Assembly (NCBI RefSeq): GCF_902499335.1
Contig: NZ_CABVQK010000004.1
Location: forward strand, 372,001 to 436,000
Length of the DNA stretch: 64,000 bases
DNA from: Burkholderia lata
GTDB lineage: Bacteria; Pseudomonadota; Gammaproteobacteria; Burkholderiales; Burkholderiaceae
Reading direction: 5' to 3'
The notes beneath the pieces were generated by a model. The model was not told the origin of the DNA. It saw only the letters and a list, made by a program, of their open reading frames with translations, and did no database searches. This document shows, piece after piece, positions 50,634 through 61,082 of this stretch. Within the stretch, counting starts at the first letter, position 1, and each line of letters begins with the position of its first letter. The position numbers were made by a program, and so were the translations under genes.

Positions 50634-51875
50634 ATGGATTTCGACGTCATCGTTCTCGGCGCTGGCATCGTCGGCGTCTCCGCAGCACTCCACCTGCAGG
50701 ATCGCGGGCGCAAGGTCGCCCTCGTCGATCGCGGCGCGCCCGGCGAAGGCACGAGCTTCGGTAACGCGGGGCTGATCGAGCGCTCATCGGTCGAGCCGTA
50801 TCCGTTCCCGCGCAGCCCGTTCACGCTGATGCGCTATGCGCTGAACCGCTCGACCGATCTCTACTGGCACAGCGCATCGCTGCCCGCGTTCGCGCCATGG
50901 CTTGCACGTTTCTGGTGGGAATCGGCGCCGCTGCGTCACGCGGCCGCGTCGCGCGACATGCTGCCGCTGATCGAGCGCTGCATCGTCGAGCACGACGCGC
51001 TGATCGCGCGGGCCGGCGCCGGCGAGCTCATCCGCGCGAACGGCTGGCTGGAGGCGTTCCGCACGCCGGCCGCATTCGAGCGCGGCGTGGCCGAAGCCGG
51101 ACTCTCCGCGCGCCGCCACGGGCTCGGCATCACGCCGCTCGATGCTGCCGCACTGAGCGCGCACGAACCGAGCCTCGCGCCCGGCTTCTGTGGCGCGCTG
51201 CACTGGCTCGATCCCAAAAGCGTCGTCGACCCGTCCGCGCTCGTCAAAGCGTATGCACACCTCTTCGTGCAAGGCGGCGGCACGCTGCTGACGGGCGATG
51301 CCGCGAGCCTCGACGCCCTGTCGCCGGGCTGGCAGGTCAGCACGCAGGACGGGATGGCCGCCGCGCCGGCCGTGGTCGTCGCGCTCGGCCCGTGGTCAGA
51401 CACGGTGTTCGGCAAGTTCGGCTACAAGATCCCGCTGCGCGAGAAGCGCGGCTATCACATGCACTACGCGCCGTCCTCGCGCGGCGTGCCGTCGGCACCG
51501 ATCGTCGATCGCGAATACGGTTACGTGATCGCACCGATGAAGCGCGGGCTGCGGCTGACGACCGGCGTCGAGATCGCGCGGCGCGGCGTGCCGCCGACCG
51601 GCGTGCAGCTCGAACGCGCGGAACGCGTCGCGCGCCCCGTGTTCGGTTTCGGCGAGCGGCTGGACCCGCAACCGTGGCTCGGCTTTCGGCCGTGCACGCC
51701 CGACATGCGCCCGGTGATCGGCCCCGCGCCCGCGCATCGCGGGCTGTGGTTCTCGTTCGGCCACAACCATCACGGGCTGACGCTCGGCCCCGTTACCGGC
51801 CGCCTGCTGGCCGAGATGATGACGGGCGAAGCGCCGTTCACCGATCCGGCGCCGTATCGCGCGGATCGCTTCTGA
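50634..51875 (+). CDS. FAD-dependent oxidoreductase (DadA-like D-amino-acid dehydrogenase)
   Basis: 413 residues. Dinucleotide motif VIVLGAGIVGVSAALHL at the start, ALVDRGAPGEGTSFGNAGLI as in DadA, and the C-terminal FAD-binding GLWFSFGHNHHGLTLGPVTG. It likely oxidises a D-amino acid or similar amine. ATG 50634 (MDFDVIVLG) fits the family; an in-frame ATG 13 codons earlier adds a non-conserved stretch. It converges with the GntR gene 24 bases away, so it is not part of the fucose operon. Confidence 0.87.
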   Translation: MDFDVIVLGAGIVGVSAALHLQDRGRKVALVDRGAPGEGTSFGNAGLIERSSVEPYPFPRSPFTLMRYALNRSTDLYWHSASLPAFAPWLARFWWESAPLRHAAASRDMLPLIERCIVEHDALIARAGAGELIRANGWLEAFRTPAAFERGVAEAGLSARRHGLGITPLDAAALSAHEPSLAPGFCGALHWLDPKSVVDPSALVKAYAHLFVQGGGTLLTGDAASLDALSPGWQVSTQDGMAAAPAVVVALGPWSDTVFGKFGYKIPLREKRGYHMHYAPSSRGVPSAPIVDREYGYVIAPMKRGLRLTTGVEIARRGVPPTGVQLERAERVARPVFGFGERLDPQPWLGFRPCTPDMRPVIGPAPAHRGLWFSFGHNHHGLTLGPVTGRLLAEMMTGEAPFTDPAPYRADRF

Positions 51876-51898
51876 CCCGGCAACGCGTCAACGCGCGC

Positions 51899-52666
51899 TC
51901 AGTCGAGCGCGCGGCCGAAGATGCGGATCACTTCGTCGAGATGCTCGGCCATCGCGCGGCGCGCGGCGTCCGGGTCGCGCGCACGGATCGCATCCAGGAT
52001 CGCGCGGTGTTCGAGTTCCGACCGGTGCGGCATGTCGTTCGGCATGTACAGCGACTGCAGCCGCTGAAACATCAGGTCGTACTTGTGCGCGAGCAACTGC
52101 TTGATCATCAGCGCATACGCGGCGTTGTCGCTCGCTTCCGCGATGCGGATATGAAACAGCCGGTCGCCCGGATGCGTGAGCGAGCCGCTGCGATTGTCTT
52201 CCTGGTTGCGCAGGAACGCCTCGTGGATCCCTTCGATCTGCTCGTCCGAGCCGTGCTTCGCGGCCAGCGACGCCGCTTCCGGCTCGATCAGCCGGCGCGC
52301 CTGCAGCAGCGCGAACGGCGGGATTTCGGTATCGAGGTCGAGTGCGATGCCGAGTTCGGGATCGATCTCGATGATCGTGAACGGCGTGGCCTTCTCCGCA
52401 AGGTCGGGCGCGGGTTCGGGCGCGGCGGCCGGTTCGGGGTGGCGCACCTTCACGCCGTCGCCGACGCGCACGCTCACGAGCCCGCTCACTTCGAGCGCGA
52501 TCAGCGCCTCGCGCACCGACGTGCGCGACACGCCGAACTGTTCGGCCAGTTCGCGCTCGGGCGGCAGGTAGCTGCCCGGCGGAAAATCGCCGGACTCGAT
52601 CATCGCACTGAGCTTGTCGGCGATCTGCTGGTAGAGGCGGCGGTTCTGAATCGGCTGGATGGACAT
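51899..52666 (-). CDS. FadR-subfamily GntR regulator of the fucose operon
   Basis: 255 residues. N-terminal winged HTH (LPPERELAEQFGVSRTSVRE, ALIALEVSGLVSVRVGDGVK), C-terminal FCD domain with metal-binding His (DRLFHIRIAEASDN, HRAILDAIRARDPDAA). Last gene of the leftward fucose cluster; a perfect inverted repeat just before it suggests autoregulation. Likely repressor released by a fucose-pathway intermediate. Confidence 0.9.
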   Translation of the reverse strand: MSIQPIQNRRLYQQIADKLSAMIESGDFPPGSYLPPERELAEQFGVSRTSVREALIALEVSGLVSVRVGDGVKVRHPEPAAAPEPAPDLAEKATPFTIIEIDPELGIALDLDTEIPPFALLQARRLIEPEAASLAAKHGSDEQIEGIHEAFLRNQEDNRSGSLTHPGDRLFHIRIAEASDNAAYALMIKQLLAHKYDLMFQRLQSLYMPNDMPHRSELEHRAILDAIRARDPDAARRAMAEHLDEVIRIFGRALD

Positions 52667-52697
52667 ACGTTGAGGCAGGTGATCGGTTTCGTTCCGG

Positions 52698-52740
52698 ACG
52701 GTCTGACGAATCGGACAGACCGTTCGCGCCTATTTTATAT
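52698..52740 (-). promoter_or_regulatory. GntR gene promoter and operator
   Basis: Inverted repeat ACGGTCTG (52698-52705) / CAGACCGT (52716-52723) with a 10-base centre, immediately downstream of an AT-rich TATAAAAT-like -10 on the minus strand (52740-52731). It overlaps the end of the lactonase gene and precedes the regulator ATG by 32 bases. Confidence 0.6.
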
Positions 52741-53625
52741 GCCGCGCTTCATCGCGCCCGGCACCGCATAGCATCGCGCGGCGGTACCGCCCCACAGCGC
52801 GTTGCGCTCGGCCGCCGACAGCCGCGATTCGGCCCAGCGTTCGATGATCGACGCGACTTCGTCATACGACGCGGCCAGCAGGCACACGGGCCAGTCCGAC
52901 CCGAACATCAGCCGCTGCGGGCCGAACGCGTCGAGCGCCGCGTCGAGACACTGCTCGATATGCCGGACGTCCTTCCCGCGCAGGCCGCGCTTCCAGTCAG
53001 CCTCGGTCACGAGCCCCGACAGCTTGCATGCGACATGCGGCAGCGCGCCCAGCTCGCGCAACGCGGCGCGCCAGCGCGCGAGCGCGGTGTCGTCGCGCTC
53101 GAAATCGGCGAGTGCTGGCTTGCCAGCGTGATCGAGCACGAGCCAGTGCGCGTCGTGCCGCGTACAAAATACCCACACGTCCCGCAACTGGCGCTCGAAC
53201 ACGAGCACGTCGTACACATAGCCGTTCGCCTGCAGCCACGCGATGCCGCGGTTGAAGCCCGGCTCCGCGACGAACGCACCGGCATCGGCTTCGTCCTGCA
53301 CCTGGTGACGGAAGCCGCGCAGCTTCGGGCTGCGCCATTCGGCAACACGATCGGCGAGCTCCGGCGCGGCGAGATCCTCCCAACCGACCACCGCCGCGAT
53401 GTGCGCATCGTCGCGCGCGAGATCGAGCAGGAACGCCGTCTCGTCGCGCCCGGCGCGCGCCTGCACCGCGATCGACGCGCCGAGCGCCTGCGCATGCATC
53501 AGCGGCCACAGCGCGTCGGGCAGGTAGTCGCGCGCGAGCACCCCCATCCCGGGGCCGATCCACGGGTAATCGGCGGCGCGATAGCGCCAGAAGTGCTGAT
53601 GGGAATCGATACGCACTGCGCCCAT
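52735..53625 (-). CDS. L-fuconolactonase-like amidohydrolase
   Basis: 296 residues, amidohydrolase-2 (TIM barrel). IDSHQHFW holds the first metal-site His pair, LVLDHAGKP a further His, and LMFGSDWPVCLL the catalytic Asp. Hydrolyses L-fucono-lactone to L-fuconate, the second step of the non-phosphorylating pathway. ATG 53625 preceded by GAGG. Context (dehydrogenase, dehydratase, hydrolase) supports this substrate over other lactones. Confidence 0.88.
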   Translation of the reverse strand: MGAVRIDSHQHFWRYRAADYPWIGPGMGVLARDYLPDALWPLMHAQALGASIAVQARAGRDETAFLLDLARDDAHIAAVVGWEDLAAPELADRVAEWRSPKLRGFRHQVQDEADAGAFVAEPGFNRGIAWLQANGYVYDVLVFERQLRDVWVFCTRHDAHWLVLDHAGKPALADFERDDTALARWRAALRELGALPHVACKLSGLVTEADWKRGLRGKDVRHIEQCLDAALDAFGPQRLMFGSDWPVCLLAASYDEVASIIERWAESRLSAAERNALWGGTAARCYAVPGAMKRGI

Positions 53626-53641
53626 GATGCCCTCGTGTCCG

Positions 53642-53661
53642 GTCGCCGCGGCGGCGGCGAC
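53642..53661 (-). terminator. Stem-loop after the sugar-binding-protein gene
   Basis: GTCGCCGC / GCGGCGAC arms around GGCG, in the 43-base gap between the binding-protein gene and the lactonase gene. No U-run; probably stabilises the upstream message or attenuates. Confidence 0.45.
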
Positions 53662-53668
53662 GCAACGT

Positions 53669-54610
53669 TCAGTCGTACAGCACCGCCGCGATCTTCGGAT
53701 CGTCGATATTGGTCTTGTCGTACCAGTAGAAACCGGTATCGATGACCTTCGGCAGCTTCTCGCCCTTGATCGCCTTCACGGCTGCCTCGACCGTCTTGTA
53801 GCCGATCCCGATCGGGTTCTGCGTGATCGCGCCGGCCATCAGCCCGCTGCGGATCGCGTACTTCTGCTGCTTGCCGGAATCGTAACCGACGATCACGACC
53901 TTGCGCTTCATCTCGCGCACGCCGTTGACCACGCCGATCGCCGAGCCCTCGTTGGTGCCGAACAGCCCCTTGAGCTTCGGATACGCCTGCAGGATCGACT
54001 TCGTCACCTCGGTCGACTTCAGCTGGTCGCCTTCGCCGTACTGCACGGTCACGACCTGCACCTTCGGGTGCGCCGACTTCATCCGTTCGAGAAAACCGTC
54101 GCGGCGGTCGATGCCGGTGCGGCTCGTCTGGTCGTGCGCGACCACGGCCACCTCGCCTTCGTCGCCGATCAGCGCGGCGAGCTTGTCGGCTGCGAGCGAC
54201 GCGGCGGCCTTGTTGTTGGTCGCGGCTGTCGTCACCGGGATGTCGCTGTCGACGCCCGAGTCGAACGCGATCACCGGAATCTTCTCGGCCTGCGCCTTCT
54301 TCAGCAGCGGCAGCGCGGCCTTGCTGTCGAGCGCCGCGAAGCCGAGCGCGGCCGGTTTCTTCGCGATCGCGGCCGACAGCATGTCGATCTGCTTGTCGAC
54401 CATCGCCTCGGTTTCCGGACCCTCGAACGTCACTTTCACCTTGTAGTCCTTCGCGGCCTGCATCGCGCCCGATTTCACGGCCTGCCAGAACTGATGCTGG
54501 AAGCCCTTCGAGATCAGCGGGATGTAGGTTTCCTGCGCCTGCGCGCCGGCCGTGACGCCGACGGCGAACGTCAGCCCGACGATCGCGTTCAACACCTTGC
54601 TCCTGATCAC
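53669..54610 (-). CDS. Sugar (L-fucose) ABC transporter substrate-binding protein
   Basis: 313 residues, periplasmic binding protein of the ribose/galactose type (Peripla_BP_4). Signal peptide RSKVLNAIVGLTFAVGVTAG-AQAQ. Features: ISKGFQHQFWQAVKSGAMQA, KKPAALGFAALDSKAALPLL, VIAFDSGVDSDIPVTTAATN, GLFGTNEGSAIGVVNGVREM. GTG 54610 has AAGGAG 7 bases upstream. Fucose as ligand is inferred from the operon. Confidence 0.9.
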   Translation of the reverse strand: MIRSKVLNAIVGLTFAVGVTAGAQAQETYIPLISKGFQHQFWQAVKSGAMQAAKDYKVKVTFEGPETEAMVDKQIDMLSAAIAKKPAALGFAALDSKAALPLLKKAQAEKIPVIAFDSGVDSDIPVTTAATNNKAAASLAADKLAALIGDEGEVAVVAHDQTSRTGIDRRDGFLERMKSAHPKVQVVTVQYGEGDQLKSTEVTKSILQAYPKLKGLFGTNEGSAIGVVNGVREMKRKVVIVGYDSGKQQKYAIRSGLMAGAITQNPIGIGYKTVEAAVKAIKGEKLPKVIDTGFYWYDKTNIDDPKIAAVLYD

Positions 54611-54707
54611 TTCGCGTCTCCTTTTTTCGTATCGACTAAAACGACTGGAACGACTGGAACGCCGGCCGGAACCGGCGGTGAAGCACATGCCCGCGTGACT
54701 GCATGTA

Positions 54708-55745
54708 TCAACGGCGCCGTCGGCGCAGGATATCGACATAGACGGCGAGGATGATGATCACGCCCGTCACGACCGTCTGCCATTCCTGCGCGACCGACAT
54801 GATGCGCAGGCCGTTCGTCAGCACGCTCATGATGAACGCGCCGATGATCGTGCCGACGATGCTGCCCGCGCCGCCCGACAGCGACGTGCCGCCGATCACC
54901 ACGGCCGCGATCGCATCGAGCTCGTAGCCCTGCCCGAGCGCGGGCTGCGCGGAATTCAGCCGCGACGCGATCAGCAGCCCGGCGATCCCGCACACCGCGC
55001 CGCTGAACGTGTAGACCGCGATCTTCCACGCATCGACATTCACGCCCGACAGCCGCAGCGCTTCCTCGTTGCTGCCGAGCGCGAACGTGTAGCGGCCGAA
55101 GATCGTGCGGTTCAGCACGACCGACGCGCCGATCGCGACGAGGAACAGGATCAGCACCGCGTTCGGAATCGGCAGCGCTGGAATCAGGTTGCCGATCAAT
55201 GAATCCTGCGCGATCGACGTGAAGCCCGGCGTGTCGTTGAAGTAGATCGGCCGCGTGCCCGAGATCACGAGCGACAGCCCCTTGAGCAGCATCATCATGC
55301 CGAGCGTCGCGATGAACGGCGGCACCTTCATCTTCGCGATCACGAAACCCGATACGCTGCCCGACAGCGCACCGAAGAACAGCGCGGCCAGGATCCCGAG
55401 CGGCAGCGGCATCCCCCACTTCGTCAGCACGACGCCGGTCATCACCGCGCAGAACGTCATCAGCGTGCCGACCGACAGGTCGATGCCCGACGTGATGATC
55501 ACGTACGTACAGGCGACGGCCAGCACGCCGTTCACCGCGGTGGCCTGCAGGATCGTGACGAGGTTGTCGACTTCGAGGAAGTTCGGCGACGCGATGCTGA
55601 AGAACACGATCAGCAGCACGAGGCTCGCGAACGCGAGCAGCTTCTGGCGCGCGGCCGGGTTGAAGAAGCGCGCTCGGAAGCCGGATGCGCCGGGCGGTGT
55701 GTCGCCGGTAGCGAGAGGTGGAACGGGATGCGTATCGTTGGACAT
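54708..55745 (-). CDS. Sugar ABC transporter permease (RbsC type)
   Basis: 345 residues, about ten membrane segments. YVIITSGIDLSVGTLMTFCA, PPFIATLGMMMLLKGLSLVI, ALGSNEEALRLSGVNVDAWK (coupling loop) and AAVVIGGTSLSGGAGSIVGT are hallmarks of the BPD_transp_2 family. Sits between the ATPase (16 bases) and the binding protein. Confidence 0.93.
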   Translation of the reverse strand: MSNDTHPVPPLATGDTPPGASGFRARFFNPAARQKLLAFASLVLLIVFFSIASPNFLEVDNLVTILQATAVNGVLAVACTYVIITSGIDLSVGTLMTFCAVMTGVVLTKWGMPLPLGILAALFFGALSGSVSGFVIAKMKVPPFIATLGMMMLLKGLSLVISGTRPIYFNDTPGFTSIAQDSLIGNLIPALPIPNAVLILFLVAIGASVVLNRTIFGRYTFALGSNEEALRLSGVNVDAWKIAVYTFSGAVCGIAGLLIASRLNSAQPALGQGYELDAIAAVVIGGTSLSGGAGSIVGTIIGAFIMSVLTNGLRIMSVAQEWQTVVTGVIIILAVYVDILRRRRR

Positions 55746-55761
55746 GATCGTAGGGGCTGAA

Positions 55762-57300
55762 TCAGGACAATACGGTCGACTCGCGCTGCGTCGCGAGCTG
55801 CATGATCTTTTCCTGCGTGGCGTCGGCCGCGCGCAATTCGCCGGTCACGCGCCCTTCGCACATCACGAGAATCCGGTGGCTCATGCGCAGCACCTCGGGC
55901 AGTTCCGACGAGATCATCACGATCGCCTTGCCGTCGGCGGCGAGCGCGTCGAGCAGCTTGTAGATCTCGATTTTCGCGCCGACGTCGATGCCGCGCGTCG
56001 GCTCGTCGAAGAACAGGATGTCGCAGTCGCGCAGCAGCCATTTCGCGATCACGATCTTCTGCTGGTTGCCGCCCGACAGGAGCCGCGCCGGCTGCGCCAC
56101 CGACGGCGTGCGGATCGCGAGCTGCCGGACGTACGACTGCGCCGTGTCGCGCAGCGCACGCGCATCCAGAAACACGCCGCGGCGCACGAAGCGGCGCATG
56201 CTCGACAGCGCGATGTTGTTCTGTACGTCCATCCCGACCGCGAGCCCGAAGTGCTTGCGATCCTCGGACAGGTAGCCGATACCATGCTTCACCGCGTCGG
56301 CCGGCGTGCGGATCGTCACGGTCTTGCCGTGCACGCGAATCTTGCCCGCGTCGACCGGGTCCGCGCCGAACACCGCGCGCGCGACCTCGGTGCGGCCCGC
56401 ACCCATCAACCCGGCGAAGCCGAGAATCTCGCCGCGCCGCAGCGTGAAGCCGACATCGCGAATCGCGCGGCCGCGCGACAGCCCGCGCACTTCGAGCGCG
56501 ACGTCGTTCGAGGACGTATCGGGCGGCGTGCGGGATTCGGTGGCGAGCTGGCGGCCGACCATCATCGCGATGATCGCGTCCATCGACGTGTCCGCCATCG
56601 GCACGGTCGCGACGTACTTGCCGTCGCGCATCACGGTCACGCGATCGGCGATCTGGCGCAGCTCGTCCATCTTGTGCGAGATGTAGACGATGCCGACACC
56701 GTGCTTGCGCAAGTCGCCGATGATGCGGAACAGCTCGGCGATCTCCGCGTTGTTGAGCGCGGCGGTCGGCTCGTCCATGATCAGCACGCGCGAGTCGAAC
56801 GACAGCGCCTTCGCGATCTCGACCATCTGCTGCTTCGCCACCGTAAGCCGGCCAACCGGCGTGCGCGGGTCGAGATCAAGGCGCATCCGCGCGAAGATCG
56901 CAGCCGCGTCGCGGTTGAGTGCCGCTTCGTCGACGAACACGCCGAAGCGGCCGCGCGGCTCGCGGCCGATGAAGATGTTCTGCGCAACGCTCAGGTGGTT
57001 CATCAGGTTCAGTTCCTGATGGATGATGCCGATCCCGAGCGCCTGCGCCGCGCGCGGATCGGCGATCTCCACCGCGCGGCCGTCCATCCGGATCTCGCCG
57101 TCGTCGCGCTGGTAGACGCCCGCCAGGATCTTCATCAGCGTCGACTTGCCGGCGCCGTTCTCGCCCATCAGCGCATGCACTTCGCCGGCACGCAGGTCGA
57201 AACGGCAGTCGTCGAGCGCCTGCACGCCCGGAAAGCGCTTGCCGATGCCGGTCAACGCAATCAGCGGCGGCGCGGTGTTCGGGTTCAGGTCGGGTTGCAT
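55762..57300 (-). CDS. Sugar ABC transporter ATPase (RbsA type)
   Basis: 512 residues with two ATPase halves. First: Walker [17 protein letters not shown], Walker [12 protein letters not shown]. Second: degenerate Walker [16 protein letters not shown], signature [16 protein letters not shown], Walker [17 protein letters not shown], as in RbsA/MglA. Energises the permease. 12 bases after the SDR gene. Confidence 0.94.
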   Translation of the reverse strand: MQPDLNPNTAPPLIALTGIGKRFPGVQALDDCRFDLRAGEVHALMGENGAGKSTLMKILAGVYQRDDGEIRMDGRAVEIADPRAAQALGIGIIHQELNLMNHLSVAQNIFIGREPRGRFGVFVDEAALNRDAAAIFARMRLDLDPRTPVGRLTVAKQQMVEIAKALSFDSRVLIMDEPTAALNNAEIAELFRIIGDLRKHGVGIVYISHKMDELRQIADRVTVMRDGKYVATVPMADTSMDAIIAMMVGRQLATESRTPPDTSSNDVALEVRGLSRGRAIRDVGFTLRRGEILGFAGLMGAGRTEVARAVFGADPVDAGKIRVHGKTVTIRTPADAVKHGIGYLSEDRKHFGLAVGMDVQNNIALSSMRRFVRRGVFLDARALRDTAQSYVRQLAIRTPSVAQPARLLSGGNQQKIVIAKWLLRDCDILFFDEPTRGIDVGAKIEIYKLLDALAADGKAIVMISSELPEVLRMSHRILVMCEGRVTGELRAADATQEKIMQLATQRESTVLS

Positions 57301-57312
57301 GGATCGCTGCCC

Positions 57313-58122
<810 letters not shown>

Positions 58123-58132
58123 TCAACGCGTG

Positions 58133-59410
58133 TCAGCCGCGGAACCGGTATTGCTCCAGCGATTCGGGTTTCATCTCGATCGAGAAACCGGGCGCCGTCG
58201 GCGGCATGTACGCCGCGCCGCGCACGACGCACGGTTCGACGAAATGCTCGTGCAGGTGATCGACGTATTCGGTCACGCGCCCTTCCTTCGTGCCGGCAAT
58301 GCAGATGTAGTCGATCATCGACAGATGCTGCACGTACTCGCACAGGCCGACGCCGCCCGCATGCGGGCACACGGGCAGCCCGTACTTCGCGGCCATCAGC
58401 ATCACCGCGAGAATCTCGTTCACGCCGCCGAGCCGGCACGCATCGATCTGCACGACGTCGATCGCACCGCGTGCGATGAACTGCTTGAACAGCACGCGGT
58501 TCTGGCACATCTCGCCGGTCGCGACCTGCACGGGCGCGATCGCGTCGCGGATCTTGCGATGCCCTTCGACGTCGTCCGGGCTCGTCGGCTCCTCGATGAA
58601 CCACGGCCGCGCGAACGCCAGCTCGCGCACCCAGTCGATCGCTTCGTCGACTTCCCACACCTGGTTCGCGTCGATCATCAGCTTGCGGTCCGGGCCGATC
58701 ACTTCGCGCGCGATCGTCACGCGGCGAATGTCGTCTTCCAGGTTCGCGCCGACCTTCAGCTTCACGTACTCGAACCCGGCTTCGACGGCTTCGCGGCACA
58801 GGCGCCGCAGCTTGTCGTCGCTGTAGCCGAGCCAGCCGGCCGACGTCGTGTAGCACGGGTAGCCGTCGCGCTCGAGCAGCGCGATCCGCTCGGCCTTGGC
58901 CGGAGCCTGCCGGCGCAGCAGGTCGAGCGCTTCGTCCGGCGTCAGGCAGTCGGTCAGGTAGCGGAAGTCGATCGCGCGCACCAGCTCCTCGGGACTCATG
59001 TCGGCCACGAGCCGCCACAGCGGCTTGCGTTCGGTTTTCGCCCACAGATCCCACACCGCATTGACGACGGCGCCCGTCGCCAGGTGGATCGCCCCCTTGT
59101 CGGGGCCGATCCAGCGCAACTGGCTGTCCGACGTGACGTGCCGCCAGAAGCGGCCCATGTCCGCGCGGATCCAGTCAAGGTCGAGGCCGACGACGAGGTG
59201 ACGCATCGCGTCGATCGCCGCGCAGCAGATCTCGTTGCCGCGCCCGATGGTGAACGTGAGCCCGTGACCTTCGAGCCCGTCGCGGTCGGTTTCGAGCACG
59301 ACGTAGGCCGCCGAATAATCGGGGTCCGGGTTCATCGCATCGGAACCGTCGAGCTGGCGCGAGGTCGGGAAGCGCACGTCGAGGACGCGCATCGATCGAA
59401 TGATAGGCAT
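58133..59410 (-). CDS. fucD: L-fuconate dehydratase
   Basis: 425 residues, enolase superfamily. YVKLKVGANLEDDIRR holds the catalytic KxK, KLMIDANQVW the Asp ligand, WFIEEPTSPDD the Glu ligand, VATGEMCQNRV the next Glu, and CPHAGGVGLCEYVQHLSM the catalytic His. Removes water from L-fuconate to give 2-keto-3-deoxy-L-fuconate. Length and motif set match the Xanthomonas FucD type. Confidence 0.94.
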   Translation of the reverse strand: MPIIRSMRVLDVRFPTSRQLDGSDAMNPDPDYSAAYVVLETDRDGLEGHGLTFTIGRGNEICCAAIDAMRHLVVGLDLDWIRADMGRFWRHVTSDSQLRWIGPDKGAIHLATGAVVNAVWDLWAKTERKPLWRLVADMSPEELVRAIDFRYLTDCLTPDEALDLLRRQAPAKAERIALLERDGYPCYTTSAGWLGYSDDKLRRLCREAVEAGFEYVKLKVGANLEDDIRRVTIAREVIGPDRKLMIDANQVWEVDEAIDWVRELAFARPWFIEEPTSPDDVEGHRKIRDAIAPVQVATGEMCQNRVLFKQFIARGAIDVVQIDACRLGGVNEILAVMLMAAKYGLPVCPHAGGVGLCEYVQHLSMIDYICIAGTKEGRVTEYVDHLHEHFVEPCVVRGAAYMPPTAPGFSIEMKPESLEQYRFRG

Positions 59411-59433
59411 GGCGAATCGTCCGCGAAAGGAAT

Positions 59434-60276
59434 TCAGGCCTGCACGGTGCGCTGGCGTTGCTCGCCGAGCCCGTCGATGCCGAGCGTGATCACCTGCCCG
59501 GCGCGCAGATAGACGGGCGGCTTCTGCCCGAGACCGACACCCGGCGGCGTGCCGGTCGAAATCACGTCGCCCGGCTGCAGGCTCATGAAGCGGCTCAGGT
59601 AGCTGATCAGGTGCGGCACGCGGAACACCATCGTCGCGGTCGTGCCATTCTGGTAGCGATGGCCGTCGACGTCGAGCCACAGCCGCAGCGCGTGCGGATC
59701 GGGCACTTCGTCGGCCGTCACGAGCCACGGGCCGAGCGGGCCGAACGTGTCGTTGCCCTTGCCCTTGTCCCACGTGCCGCCGCGTTCGAGCTGGAATTCG
59801 CGCTCCGACACGTCGTTCACGACGCAGTAGCCGGCGACGTGCGACAGCGCGTCGGCTTCCGCGATATAGCGGCCGCCCTGGCCGATCACCACGCCGAGTT
59901 CGACTTCCCAGTCGGTCTTCTCCGAGCCGCGCGGAATCTCGACGTCGTCGTTCGGCCCCGAGATCGCGCTCGTCCACTTGCCGAACACGACGGGCTCCTT
60001 CGGCACCTCCATCCCCGATTCGGCCGCGTGGTCGGAATAGTTGAGCCCGATGCAGATGAACTTGCCGACGCGGCCGACGCACGCGCCAAGCCGCGGCGTG
60101 CCTTCGACGAGCGGCAGCGACGACGGCGGAATGTCGCGCAGCCGTGCGAGCGAGGCTGGCTCCAGCGCGGCGCCGGCGATGTCGTCGATCACGCCGGACA
60201 GGTCGCGAATGTGGCCCTGCGCATCGAGCAGGCCCGGCTTTTCATGGTGTTTGTCGCCAAATCTCAGCAGTTTCAT
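59434..60276 (-). CDS. 2,4-diketo-3-deoxy-L-fuconate hydrolase (FAH family)
   Basis: 280 residues, fumarylacetoacetate-hydrolase fold. FICIGLNYSDHAAESGMEVP, DWEVELGVVIGQGGRYIAEA (metal-binding Glu pair) and GDVISTGTPPGVGLGQKPPV are typical. In the fucose pathway it splits 2,4-diketo-3-deoxy-fuconate into pyruvate and lactate. 23 bases before fucD, 41 after the next SDR. Confidence 0.9.
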   Translation of the reverse strand: MKLLRFGDKHHEKPGLLDAQGHIRDLSGVIDDIAGAALEPASLARLRDIPPSSLPLVEGTPRLGACVGRVGKFICIGLNYSDHAAESGMEVPKEPVVFGKWTSAISGPNDDVEIPRGSEKTDWEVELGVVIGQGGRYIAEADALSHVAGYCVVNDVSEREFQLERGGTWDKGKGNDTFGPLGPWLVTADEVPDPHALRLWLDVDGHRYQNGTTATMVFRVPHLISYLSRFMSLQPGDVISTGTPPGVGLGQKPPVYLRAGQVITLGIDGLGEQRQRTVQA

Positions 60277-60317
60277 GTCGTGTCGTGCGGAAACGGAAAG
60301 TGAAGGAGAAAGTGTGG

Positions 60318-61082
60318 TCAGTTCGACCAACCGCCGTCGATCAGGTGGATCGCGCCGGTCGTGAACGACGCTTCGTCGGATGCGAGGTACAGCGCGAGCG
60401 CGGCCACTTCTTCCGCGCTGCCGATACGGCCGATCGGCTGGCGTGCCACGAACGCCTGGCGCACCTCGTCGGTCGACACGTGGCGCGTGCGCGCCTGGTC
60501 CGCGATGCGCTGCTCCAGCGACGGCGATTCGATCGTGCCCGGGCAGATCGCGTTGCAGCGGATGCCCCGCTCGACGAAATCGGCGGCCACCGCCTTGGTC
60601 AGGCCGATCACGGCCGCCTTGGTCGTGCCGTAGACGAAGCGGTTCGGCACGCCCTTCACGCTCGACGCGGCCGACGCCATATTGATGATCGACGCGCCGC
60701 CTGCCTCGAGCATCGCGGGCAGCAGCGCGCGGATCAGCCGGTACATCGACGTGACGTTCAGGTTCATCGAGAACGCCCATGCGTCGTCGTCGCAGTCGAG
60801 GATCGAGCCGTGATGCACGAAGCCCGCGCAGTTGAACAGCACGTCGAACGCGCGCTCGCTTGCGGCGAGCGCCGCGACGTCCTGCGCATCGGTCACGTCG
60901 AGCCGCCGCGTGGTCAGCCGGCCGCCCGCGCGTTCCGCGTCGGCCTCGAGCCGCGCGAGCGCGGCTTCGTTGATGTCGGTCGCCAGCACGTCGGCGCCCT
61001 CGCTCGCGAACCGCAGCGCGGTCGCGCGCCCGATACCCTGCCCGGCCGCCGTGACCAGCGCGCGCTTGCCCTGCAATCTCAT
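60318..61082 (-). CDS. 2-keto-3-deoxy-L-fuconate dehydrogenase (SDR)
   Basis: 254 residues. TAAGQGIGRATA cofactor motif, NCAGFVHHG, MASAASSVKG (Ser), YGTTKAAVIGLTK (YxxxK). Oxidises 2-keto-3-deoxy-L-fuconate to the 2,4-diketo form. First gene of the leftward operon; ATG 61082 preceded by GGGAGAGTTGCTC. Upstream 61120-61150 contains GGAC-TAAAG-GTCC and a TTGGTTGGACC-like motif that could bind the GntR regulator. Confidence 0.9.
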   Translation of the reverse strand: MRLQGKRALVTAAGQGIGRATALRFASEGADVLATDINEAALARLEADAERAGGRLTTRRLDVTDAQDVAALAASERAFDVLFNCAGFVHHGSILDCDDDAWAFSMNLNVTSMYRLIRALLPAMLEAGGASIINMASAASSVKGVPNRFVYGTTKAAVIGLTKAVAADFVERGIRCNAICPGTIESPSLEQRIADQARTRHVSTDEVRQAFVARQPIGRIGSAEEVAALALYLASDEASFTTGAIHLIDGGWSN

